Positions 1-5,111 of a DNA stretch of 5,111 nt are shown piece by piece. Each line of letters opens with the position of its first letter. The first letter of the stretch is position 1. Position numbers and translations under genes: made by a program. Source of the DNA: Actinomycetes bacterium (GTDB lineage Bacteria > Actinomycetota > Acidimicrobiia > Acidimicrobiales > RAAP-2); assembly GCA_021826255.1 (NCBI GenBank), contig JAKBAZ010000102.1, forward strand, positions 1 to 5,111, read 5' to 3'. Under the pieces are notes generated by a model. It had not been told where the DNA came from. It ran no database searches and saw only the letters and a program-made list of their open reading frames with translations.

Positions 1-45
1 GCGCCCGAGTGCGCTCACCTCGAAGACCCAGGGTTAAATCACGAC

Positions 46-819
46 CTAGTTCGAACGATCCATGACGGCGCGCCAGAGGACGCCCGGTAGGTGGCGAAGA
101 ACGAGAAAGACCCAGCGTAGAACGGGGGGTGACCAGATAACCGGGCGACCGTCGGTGAGCCCGGCCATCACGGTGGTGGCGACCTCGTTGACTCCCGTCG
201 TGAAGGGAACCGGGGCGAGTCCCTCCGTCATCCGGGTGCGGACGACGCCGGGGCGAACGAGTTGCAGGCTGACGCCGGTTCCCCGGAGCGACTCGGCCAT
301 CCCCGCGCAGAGTCGGTCCAGTCCCGCTTTGGCGCCGCCGTAGAGGTAGGCGCTGGCGCGCACGCGCACGGCAGCCACGGAGGAGAGGACGAGAATCCGA
401 CCTCGCCCCTGCTCTAAGAGCCGAGTCTTCACTCTCGTGAGGGCCGCGACGGGCCACGTGAAGTTCACGTTCATCATCGTGAGAGTCGCCGCGACGCTCG
501 CCTGGTCCTCCGTCTGGTCGCCGAGCCGGCCAAGGGCGCAGATGACGAGGTCGACATGGCCACCAGCCGCGTCGAAGCACCGGTCAACGGCCCCTTCGGC
601 GCTCGCGGGATCGGCCCCGTCGAAGAGAACGACGGGACACGTGGTCGCGCCAGCGTCGAGAGCCTCTTCGGCGGCGCGTTCGAGCAGTTCTCGGTCCCGT
701 CCGGCGAGCACGACGGTACGGGTGCGCTCGGCGCAGAGCTTTCGCACGATAGCTCGAGCGATATCGGACGACCCGCCGAGCACGACCACGGTTTGGGGTT
801 GGGAGAAGGCGTTGTCCAT
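46..819 (-). CDS. dprE2: DprE2-like decaprenylphosphoryl-2-keto-ribose reductase (SDR family)
   Basis: This 257-aa short-chain dehydrogenase/reductase is close to the length of mycobacterial DprE2 (about 254 aa). In that family the enzyme uses NADH to reduce the 2-keto intermediate made by DprE1, giving decaprenylphosphoryl-arabinose, the donor for cell-wall arabinan. Visible features are an N-terminal Rossmann nucleotide loop, GGSSDIA (residues 15-21), an inner-strand ALGRLGD (95-101), Asn117, catalytic Ser147 in LSSVAAVR, and the YxxxK pair Tyr160/Lys164 in YGGAKAGLD, followed by RPGVVRTRM (189-197). The Ser-to-Tyr spacing of 13 is normal for SDRs. The C-terminus (about 233-253) is hydrophobic and basic, as in mycobacterial DprE2, and may associate with the membrane. 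The ATG lies 8 bp after the dprE1 stop, with an AGGA Shine-Dalgarno overlapping that stop. It is the last complete gene of the ubiA-dprE1-dprE2 operon. The third glycine of the Rossmann loop is Ala here. The assignment rests on remembered similarity plus the adjacent dprE1. Confidence 0.9.
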   Translation of the reverse strand: MDNAFSQPQTVVVLGGSSDIARAIVRKLCAERTRTVVLAGRDRELLERAAEEALDAGATTCPVVLFDGADPASAEGAVDRCFDAAGGHVDLVICALGRLGDQTEDQASVAATLTMMNVNFTWPVAALTRVKTRLLEQGRGRILVLSSVAAVRVRASAYLYGGAKAGLDRLCAGMAESLRGTGVSLQLVRPGVVRTRMTEGLAPVPFTTGVNEVATTVMAGLTDGRPVIWSPPVLRWVFLVLRHLPGVLWRAVMDRSN

Positions 820-825
820 GGGAAG

Positions 826-830
826 TCCTA
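826..830 (-). promoter_or_regulatory. Shine-Dalgarno of dprE2 overlapping the dprE1 stop
   Basis: On the minus strand TAGGA at 830-826 contains both the dprE1 stop (TAG) and an AGGA core, 6 nt before the dprE2 ATG. The overlap suggests that ribosomes finishing dprE1 reinitiate at dprE2, keeping the two epimerase subunits in balance. Confidence 0.6.
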
Positions 831-2147
831 ACTGAGGTCGAGTCGTCGAGCGAGGTCACTCGTGAGTCGCCGATCCGGATCGACTCGGGATTTGACCTCG
901 AGGAAATGGGTGAGGCGAGGGTACATGGCGCGAAGTCGTTCGGGACGAAGTCGCGCATCCTTAGCCAGGTAGACCCTTCCACCGGCGTCGGTCACGAGAT
1001 CGTCGAGATCGTCGAGTACCCCGGGGAGGCGTGCGGGGCCCACCGGGAGGTCGAGGGCCAGGGTCCAGCCGGACATCGGGAAGGAGAGCGGTCCGGAGTT
1101 ACCCGGGCCAAAACGCTTGAGCACCGCGAGAAAGCTCGGTACGCCCGACTCGGAGAGTCGGCGAATCGCCTCGACCACCGTGTCGGAGTGAGCGTCAGAC
1201 ACCGCGAACTGGTACTGCACGAAACCCCGCGGTCCGTAGAGGCGATTCCAGTTCGCCACTCCGTCGAGGGGGTGAAAGAAGGTTCCGAGAGACTGGACCT
1301 CACCCCGTCGGTGCGTCGGGGCTGTACGAAACCACGCTTCGTTAAACAGTCGGATAGACAGAGGATTCAGGAGTCCGGGGGGCGCGGGGAAGGGGACTCC
1401 GAGACGAGCCGGTTTCGGAGCACGCAAGCTCGCCCTCGTCACGTCGTCGGCGTGGTCACCCCGAGTGAGAATCGCGCGACCCATGGACCGGCCTCGCGTC
1501 ATGCAGTCCACCCAGGCGACCGAGTACCGGTAGTCGTTGTCGCCCTCCACCATCGCTCCCATTACCCCCTCGAGGGTGTCGAAGCGATCGGTGTCGACGA
1601 GGATGCGGTCGCCCGTGACGTTGATGAGCCGCAGGGTGACACGCGTGACGATTCCGGTCAGCCCCATCCCACCGAGCGTGGCCCAAAAGAGGTCGGGATC
1701 GCGCGTGGGTGACACGGAGTGAAACCCCGACGGGGTGACGAGATCCATGGCGAGGACGTGATCGCCGAAGGAACCGTCCCGGTGGTGGTTCTTCCCGTGT
1801 ACGTCGGCGCCGATAGCCCCACCTACCGAGACTTGGCGAGTGCCCGGTGTAACGGGAATGAACCAGCCCTGAGGCAGGGAGTTGGCGATGAGTTCGTCGA
1901 GAGACACGCCGGCACCCACGGTGACGACCCCGTCGGGACTGATAGGGCCGATGCCTCGTAGCCCACTGTTGTCGAGAACGACACCCCCAGCGACTTGCGC
2001 GGCGTCTCCGTAGCTTCGGCCCAGCCCTCGAGCGATGACGGGTGAGTAGGTGAGCCAGTGGGCCACGTCTTCGTCGTTGAGTGGTCGAACCACCGTTGCG
2101 AAGGAGGGAGCGGTGCGTCCCCAGCCGGTGAGTCTCTGGCGACTCAT
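828..2147 (-). CDS. dprE1: DprE1-like decaprenylphosphoryl-ribose 2'-oxidase (FAD)
   Basis: This 439-aa flavoprotein oxidises C2 of polyprenylphosphoryl-ribose, the first half of the DprE1/DprE2 epimerisation that makes the arabinan donor. The N-terminus LTGWGRTAPS and the flavin-binding segments RGLGRSYGD (residues 40-48) and GTRQVSVGGAIGADVHGKNHH (in two parts, about 102-122) match DprE1 of the vanillyl-alcohol-oxidase-type FAD fold. His117 and Lys119 of HGK correspond to Mtb His132/Lys134, Gln311/Gln313 of QYQF to Gln334/Gln336, and Lys396 of AKDAR to Lys418. The C-terminus, SDLARRLDLS, is also typical. I chose the ATG at 2147 because it gives an ATGA overlap with ubiA and aligns with the family N-terminus. 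An upstream in-frame ATG at 2180 would add 11 residues (450 aa) inside ubiA and is less likely. Oddities: the loop Mtb GWNICVDFP is GWTLALDLP here, so inhibitor-target Cys387 becomes Ala364 and Asn385 becomes Thr362. Tyr314 appears to be Phe291. The substrate lipid may differ from decaprenyl. Confidence 0.93.
   Translation of the reverse strand: MSRQRLTGWGRTAPSFATVVRPLNDEDVAHWLTYSPVIARGLGRSYGDAAQVAGGVVLDNSGLRGIGPISPDGVVTVGAGVSLDELIANSLPQGWFIPVTPGTRQVSVGGAIGADVHGKNHHRDGSFGDHVLAMDLVTPSGFHSVSPTRDPDLFWATLGGMGLTGIVTRVTLRLINVTGDRILVDTDRFDTLEGVMGAMVEGDNDYRYSVAWVDCMTRGRSMGRAILTRGDHADDVTRASLRAPKPARLGVPFPAPPGLLNPLSIRLFNEAWFRTAPTHRRGEVQSLGTFFHPLDGVANWNRLYGPRGFVQYQFAVSDAHSDTVVEAIRRLSESGVPSFLAVLKRFGPGNSGPLSFPMSGWTLALDLPVGPARLPGVLDDLDDLVTDAGGRVYLAKDARLRPERLRAMYPRLTHFLEVKSRVDPDRRLTSDLARRLDLS
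2144..2147 (-). promoter_or_regulatory. ATGA stop/start overlap, ubiA to dprE1
   Basis: On the minus strand the dprE1 ATG (2147-2145) and the ubiA TGA (2146-2144) share bases. No strong Shine-Dalgarno precedes it (only a GGGG stretch about 10 nt upstream), so dprE1 translation is probably coupled to termination on ubiA. This overlap decides the dprE1 start in favour of 2147 over 2180. Confidence 0.75.
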
Positions 2148-3043
2148 AGGTACGTGCCCCAGGCGAGAAAGAAGAGCCACACGAGCGCCAAGCCTTGCAC
2201 GATTCGGTTCTTCAGCAGGAGGTCCTCCGGGGATTCACCAGCGGGTGACTCCGCGCCCCGCACGATGTAGAGGACCGCGAGAACAACCGGGACGACGGTC
2301 ACGCGAATCCATAAGAGGTCGTGCTTGACCGACGAGAGACCGGTTGAACTCGTGTCGAACGCCCACAGGCAGTACGTGGTCACGACCACTCCCGCGGCCA
2401 TAGTCAGTGCCGAATGCAAGAACTCGGGGGTGTAATCCTTCAGGACAACTCGATTGGCGGTTCCCACGTGGCGCAGTTCCGCCGAACGCTTACCGATCAC
2501 GAGGAAGAGAGCTCCGAACGTCACCACGACGAGGAACCACTGGGAGACCGGAATGTGGGACGCCACGGCCCCGCCGTAGGAGCGCAAAAAGAAGCCGGAG
2601 GCTACGAATCCCAGCTCTAACACCGCCACCGTCTTGACCCGCAGGGAGTAGGCGAGAGACTGGGCCACGTAGAGGCCGAGCACGGCGTAAAAGCCCTGGG
2701 GATGGTCCAAGCGAAGTGGGGTCACAAACCCCAAGATGAACAAGGTGACCGCCAGAGCCCAGGCGGCGCGCACGGGAAGATCTCCGGAAGCAATCGCGCG
2801 AAACCGCTTCGTGGGGTGTCGTTGATCGTCGTCTCTGTCGAGAAGATCGTTGACGACGTAGACCCCGGAGGCGACCAAACTGAAGGAGACGAAGGCCACG
2901 ATGGTGTGGCTAAGAACGTCGGAGTGGAACATCCGCCCGGAGGCGCCCGGGGCGACGAAGAGTAGAGAATTTTTCACCCACTGGGGAATACGCATAGCCG
3001 ACGCGACGGCGCGCAAGGGTCCTCGGCGACGAAGCGTATCCAC
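2144..3043 (-). CDS. ubiA: Decaprenyl-phosphate phosphoribosyltransferase (UbiA superfamily, DPPR synthase)
   Basis: This polytopic membrane prenyltransferase of 299 aa (Mtb Rv3806c is about 302) transfers phosphoribose from PRPP to a polyprenyl phosphate, the first committed step to DPA. The family signature is clear: RIPQWVKN (residues 18-25), then the aspartate motif NDLLDRDDD (65-73: Asn65, Asp66, Asp69, Asp73), HPTKRFRAIASG (76-87), YSLRVK (132-137) and GKRSAEL (184-190). These match the DPPR-synthase branch rather than quinone-type UbiA. About eight or nine hydrophobic segments alternate with charged loops, and the protein ends FFLAWGTYL. I chose the GTG at 3043. The open frame continues upstream to an ATG at 3292, but those 83 extra residues are an Arg-rich antisense shadow of the mutase gene, and the GTG start reproduces the usual short N-terminus before the QWVKN motif. 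It is the first gene of the leftward operon and overlaps dprE1 by ATGA. The downstream DPPR phosphatase (Rv3807c-like) is not in the window. Confidence 0.92.
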   Translation of the reverse strand: MDTLRRRGPLRAVASAMRIPQWVKNSLLFVAPGASGRMFHSDVLSHTIVAFVSFSLVASGVYVVNDLLDRDDDQRHPTKRFRAIASGDLPVRAAWALAVTLFILGFVTPLRLDHPQGFYAVLGLYVAQSLAYSLRVKTVAVLELGFVASGFFLRSYGGAVASHIPVSQWFLVVVTFGALFLVIGKRSAELRHVGTANRVVLKDYTPEFLHSALTMAAGVVVTTYCLWAFDTSSTGLSSVKHDLLWIRVTVVPVVLAVLYIVRGAESPAGESPEDLLLKNRIVQGLALVWLFFLAWGTYL

Positions 3044-3057
3044 GCTTATCCAGGCTA
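3044..3057 (-). promoter_or_regulatory. Putative -10 element for ubiA-dprE1-dprE2
   Basis: On the minus strand TAGCCT (3057-3052) fits the TANNNT -10 pattern and ends 8 nt before the proposed GTG start of ubiA at 3043, mirroring the plus-strand arrangement. No convincing -35 hexamer lies 16-18 bp further upstream (AAGGTC or neighbours). A poor GGA lies 5 nt before the GTG, so a leaderless start is again plausible. Weaker than the plus-strand promoter. Confidence 0.35.
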
Positions 3058-3068
3058 CTCGGCACTCT

Positions 3069-3105
3069 CTGACGGACCTTCTGGGGTCTCGTAAGATGTT
3101 GATTC
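3069..3105 (+). promoter_or_regulatory. Putative sigma-70-type promoter for mutase-sucCD operon
   Basis: A -35-like CTGACG (3069-3074, 4 of 6 matches to TTGACA) is followed by a 17-bp spacer and a -10-like TAAGAT (3092-3097). The GTG start codon of the mutase gene begins 8 nt after the -10 box, where transcription would be expected to start, and there is no Shine-Dalgarno. This predicts a leaderless mRNA, a common arrangement in actinobacteria. Box matches and spacing are seen directly; promoter activity is inferred. Confidence 0.6.
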
Positions 3106-3513
3106 GTGAAGCGTCCCTATCGAGTCGTCGTGGCCAAGCCCGGACTTGATGGACACGATCGGGGCGCGAAGGTAATTGCCCGCTCGTTACGCGACGCCGG
3201 CTTCGAGGTGATTTACACGGGACTGCACCGCACCGTCGAGGAGATCGTGGCCGCCGTGGTGAGCGAGGACGCCGACGCGCTCGGACTCTCACTGCTCTCG
3301 GGCGCTCACATGACGCTTGTTCCGCAGATTCTCGCTGGCCTGCAGAACGCGAACCGAGACGATGTGGTGGTCGTCGTGGGAGGAATTATTCCCGACGCCG
3401 ATCGCGAGAGCCTTCTCGCGCTCGGCGTGGCCAAGGTCTTTACCCCCGGGTCGTCGCTCGTAGAGATCGACCGCTGGCTCGAGGTGACCCTGGACGAGCG
3501 CGACGAGTCGTAG
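3106..3513 (+). CDS. Stand-alone cobalamin-binding small subunit of acyl-CoA mutase (methylmalonyl-CoA mutase type)
   Basis: This 135-aa protein consists almost entirely of a B12-binding Rossmann-like domain, equivalent to the C-terminal domain of methylmalonyl-CoA mutase. The diagnostic DxHxxG is Asp15-Gly-His17-Asp-Arg-Gly20 in KPGLDGHDRGAKV. His17 would be the lower axial cobalt ligand (base-off/His-on). The supporting SxL (Ser62-Leu64 in LSLLSG) and GG (92-93 in VGGIIPD) motifs that hold the nucleotide tail are also present, as is the family-typical ending VFTPGSSL..IDRWL. No TIM-barrel substrate domain is fused, so a separate large subunit must exist elsewhere. The substrate is therefore open: methylmalonyl-CoA is favoured by the sucCD context, but 2-hydroxyisobutyryl-CoA, isobutyryl-CoA or ethylmalonyl-CoA mutase small subunits look alike. 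The GTG start follows directly after a promoter-like sequence with no Shine-Dalgarno. An ATG at 3096 is out of frame. It is followed 30 bp downstream by sucC, probably as one operon. Confidence 0.88.
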   Translation: MKRPYRVVVAKPGLDGHDRGAKVIARSLRDAGFEVIYTGLHRTVEEIVAAVVSEDADALGLSLLSGAHMTLVPQILAGLQNANRDDVVVVVGGIIPDADRESLLALGVAKVFTPGSSLVEIDRWLEVTLDERDES

Positions 3514-3526
3514 TACCCCCCAGCCC

Positions 3527-3534
3527 AAGGAAAG
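3527..3534 (+). promoter_or_regulatory. Shine-Dalgarno of sucC
   Basis: The purine-rich AAGGAAAG ends 9 nt before the sucC ATG. It fixes the start at 3544 and contrasts with the absence of any such site before the mutase GTG in the same operon. Confidence 0.75.
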
Positions 3535-3543
3535 AGAGCACTG

Positions 3544-4686
3544 ATGGATCTATTCGAGTATCAGGGGAAGCAGTACTTTGCCCGATTCGGAATCGCCGTG
3601 TCGCCAGGCGACGTGGCGGACACGGTGGACGAGGCCCTCGCGGTGGCTGAGCGAGTGGGGTATCCCGTCGTCGTGAAGGCCCAGGTGAAGGTTGGCGGGC
3701 GCGGTAAGGCTGGGGGGGTCAAATTGGCGGCTAACGCGGATGAGGTTCGCCAGCACGCCGGGACCATCCTTGGGCTCGACATCAAGGGTCACGTCGTGAA
3801 GCGGCTCTGGGTCGAGCGAGCGAGCGACATCTCGAAGGAGTACTACGCCTCCTTCACCCTTGATCGCCCGAACAAGGTCCACCTCGGAATGTTGAGCGCG
3901 CAGGGTGGGGTCGAGATTGAACAGGTGGCGGAGGAGAATCCGTCGGCCATCGCCTTCTTGTCCATCGATCCCGTGGTCGGGTTAGATCTCGCGACGGCTC
4001 GGCGTTGGGTCGCTGAGGCGAATCTGGACGAGGAGGCTCGGGCCCAGGCGGCGGAACTACTCGTCAAGCTCTACACCTGCTACGTGGAGGGTGACTGTGA
4101 TTTGGCGGAAGTCAATCCACTGATTTTGACTCCCGAGGGCACCGTCCACGCTCTCGACGCCAAGGTCACGCTCGACGACAACGCCGCGTACCGCCACCCG
4201 GAATGGGAGGAGTATCGCGCGACCGAGACCGAGGATCCCCGAGAGCAGTTGGCGAGAGAGAAGGGTCTGAACTACATCGGACTCGACGGCACGGTCGGAA
4301 TCATCGCTAACGGAGCGGGCCTCGCGATGTCCACGCTCGACGTCGTGAATCAAGTCGGTGGTTCGGCGGCGAACTTTCTCGATATTGGGGGTGGCGCCAA
4401 CGCTGACGTCATGGCGGCCGCTCTCGAGGTCATTAACTCCGACCCGAAGGTCTCGGCCATTTTCGTCAACATTTTCGGTGGCATCACCCGGGTTGACGAG
4501 GTCGCTCGCGGCGTCTTGGACGCACTTGCCCGAGTCGACATCTCCTCGCCCATCGTGCTTCGTCTCGACGGGACGAATGCGGTGGAGGGTCGCGCCCTAC
4601 TCGCCGATCATTTGAGCGACACCCTGATCACCGAACCAACCATGCTGGACGCCGCCCGACGTGCGGTCGAACTCGCCCGCGCCTAG
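3544..4686 (+). CDS. sucC: Succinyl-CoA synthetase (ADP/GDP-forming) subunit beta
   Basis: This 380-aa beta subunit (E. coli SucC is 388) pairs with SucD to interconvert succinyl-CoA and succinate with substrate-level NTP formation in the TCA cycle. The N-terminal ATP-grasp domain shows the canonical MDLFEYQGKQ start, Lys45 in VVKAQVKVGGRGKAGGVK (43-60), and the metal/phosphate-site EVNPL (Glu189, Asn191) with Asp205 in ALDAK, matching E. coli Glu197, Asn199 and Asp213. The C-terminal ligase domain holds NGAGLAMSTLD (256-266), NFLDIGGGA (277-285), VNIFGGITR (308-316) and RLDGTNAVEGR (340-350). Nucleotide preference (ATP or GTP) cannot be read reliably. The ATG has an AAGGA Shine-Dalgarno at 3527-3531. 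It lies 30 bp after the mutase subunit and 17 bp before sucD. Nothing is missing or broken. Confidence 0.97.
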   Translation: MDLFEYQGKQYFARFGIAVSPGDVADTVDEALAVAERVGYPVVVKAQVKVGGRGKAGGVKLAANADEVRQHAGTILGLDIKGHVVKRLWVERASDISKEYYASFTLDRPNKVHLGMLSAQGGVEIEQVAEENPSAIAFLSIDPVVGLDLATARRWVAEANLDEEARAQAAELLVKLYTCYVEGDCDLAEVNPLILTPEGTVHALDAKVTLDDNAAYRHPEWEEYRATETEDPREQLAREKGLNYIGLDGTVGIIANGAGLAMSTLDVVNQVGGSAANFLDIGGGANADVMAAALEVINSDPKVSAIFVNIFGGITRVDEVARGVLDALARVDISSPIVLRLDGTNAVEGRALLADHLSDTLITEPTMLDAARRAVELARA

Positions 4687-4692
4687 AGCCCT

Positions 4693-4698
4693 AAAGGA
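4693..4698 (+). promoter_or_regulatory. Shine-Dalgarno of sucD
   Basis: AAAGGA lies 5 nt before the ATG at 4704 in the 17-bp sucC-sucD gap and supports this as the sucD start. Confidence 0.8.
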
Positions 4699-4703
4699 AC
4701 ATC

Positions 4704-5111
4704 ATGAGTATTTTTGTTGACGAAAACACCAAGGTCATCGTTCAGGGCTTGACGGGTGGACAGGGCCGGTTTCACGGGCTCCGCAATCGCGCGTACGGCA
4801 CCAAGGTGGTGGGAGGAGTGACCCCCGGTAAGGGTGGTACTGACGTCGAAGGTATCCCCGTATTCAATTCGGTGAAGGAGGCGGTCGAGGCCACTGGGGC
4901 CACCGCGTCGTTCGTCGTTGTTCCGCCGAAGTTCGCCGCCGCCGCCATCATGGAAGCGGCCGAGGGTGGCATCACGTTCATCGTCTGCATCACTGAGGGA
5001 ATCCCGGCTCACGACGAAGCTCGCACGTATAACCGACTGGTCGAGGAGTTCCCCGGGGTTCGCCTACTTGGCCCCAACTGCCCGGGAATTATCAGCCCCG
5101 GAAAGTGCAAC
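4704..5111 (+). CDS. sucD: Succinyl-CoA synthetase subunit alpha, 5' part (cut by window end)
   Basis: An open frame begins at ATG 4704 and runs without a stop to the window edge, giving 136 codons of a protein normally about 290 aa. It is the CoA-binding alpha subunit of succinyl-CoA synthetase. The start MSIFVDENTKVIVQGLTG is near-identical in pattern to E. coli SucD. The CoA-binding Rossmann domain shows GLTGGQGRFH (15-24), VGGVTPGKGGT (37-46), PVFNSVKEAV (52-61), ITEGIP (96-101) and GPNCPGIISPGKC (123-135). The catalytic phosphohistidine (His246 in E. coli) and the ligase domain lie beyond the end of the window. A good AAAGGA Shine-Dalgarno sits 5 nt before the ATG. The gene follows sucC by 17 bp, the standard sucCD pairing. 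The truncation is due to the window, not a mutation. Confidence 0.96.
   Translation, partial: MSIFVDENTKVIVQGLTGGQGRFHGLRNRAYGTKVVGGVTPGKGGTDVEGIPVFNSVKEAVEATGATASFVVVPPKFAAAAIMEAAEGGITFIVCITEGIPAHDEARTYNRLVEEFPGVRLLGPNCPGIISPGKCN

Noticed and set aside
437..835. 132-codon plus-strand frame antisense to dprE2
   Set aside because: Ser/Arg/Ala-rich translation with no motif, fully covered by dprE2 whose catalytic residues are all present.
584..982. Minus-strand frame spanning the dprE1-dprE2 junction
   Set aside because: It is out of frame with both genes, gives an Arg-rich C-terminus and no motif, and both neighbours are intact, so it does not indicate a frameshift.
906..1712. 268-codon open frame on the plus strand antisense to dprE1
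   Set aside because: It has no recognisable domain and a low-complexity Arg/Glu/Val/His-rich composition. It lies wholly inside a clearly conserved gene and is the usual antisense shadow in GC-rich coding DNA.
2148..2180. Upstream ATG start for dprE1 giving 450 aa
   Set aside because: It would lie 34 bp inside ubiA. The 11 extra residues do not resemble the family N-terminus, and the ATG at 2147 forms a clean ATGA overlap.
3514..3543. Terminator between the mutase gene and sucC
   Set aside because: The 30-bp gap has a C-run and a Shine-Dalgarno but no hairpin or T-run, so read-through is expected.
4683..5012. 109-codon minus-strand frame antisense to sucD
   Set aside because: It covers the well-conserved CoA-binding domain of SucD in another frame and has no domain of its own.

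Overview
The window looks like chromosomal DNA from a GC-rich actinobacterium. Every gene is a recognisable housekeeping or cell-envelope gene, starts are ATG or GTG, and one strand carries the decaprenylphosphoryl-arabinose (DPA) pathway, which is essentially an actinobacterial trait. The exact order cannot be fixed from sequence alone. A stand-alone B12 mutase subunit beside sucCD, plus a DPA pathway that differs from the mycobacterial one at key residues, would fit a deep-branching lineage such as Acidimicrobiia, but that is inference.

Layout: two operons diverge from a 62-bp intergenic region (3044-3105). Leftward (minus strand) run ubiA-type decaprenyl-phosphate phosphoribosyltransferase (3043-2144), dprE1 (2147-828) and dprE2 (819-46). 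The first two overlap by an ATGA and the last two are 8 bp apart. Together they encode three consecutive steps: PRPP plus a polyprenyl phosphate gives polyprenyl-phosphoryl-phosphoribose; after a dephosphorylation not encoded here, DprE1 oxidises and DprE2 reduces C2 to epimerise ribose to arabinose. The product is the lipid-linked arabinofuranose donor for cell-wall arabinan.

Rightward (plus strand) run a 135-aa stand-alone cobalamin-binding subunit of an acyl-CoA mutase (3106-3513), sucC (3544-4686) and sucD (4704 onward, cut by the window end after 136 codons). If the mutase is a methylmalonyl-CoA mutase, its product succinyl-CoA is the direct substrate of SucCD, so the operon would join propionate/odd-chain carbon entry to the TCA cycle.

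The points most worth a second look are: DprE1 has Ala in place of the cysteine targeted by covalent benzothiazinone inhibitors, with further changes at the same site; the intergenic region appears to hold back-to-back promoters whose -10 boxes lie exactly 8 nt from each GTG start, which suggests leaderless transcripts; all three DPA genes are compactly co-operonic; and a mutase B12 subunit without its catalytic subunit is linked to sucCD. I saw no RNA gene, mobile element, CRISPR array or convincing terminator. No wholly new system is evident.
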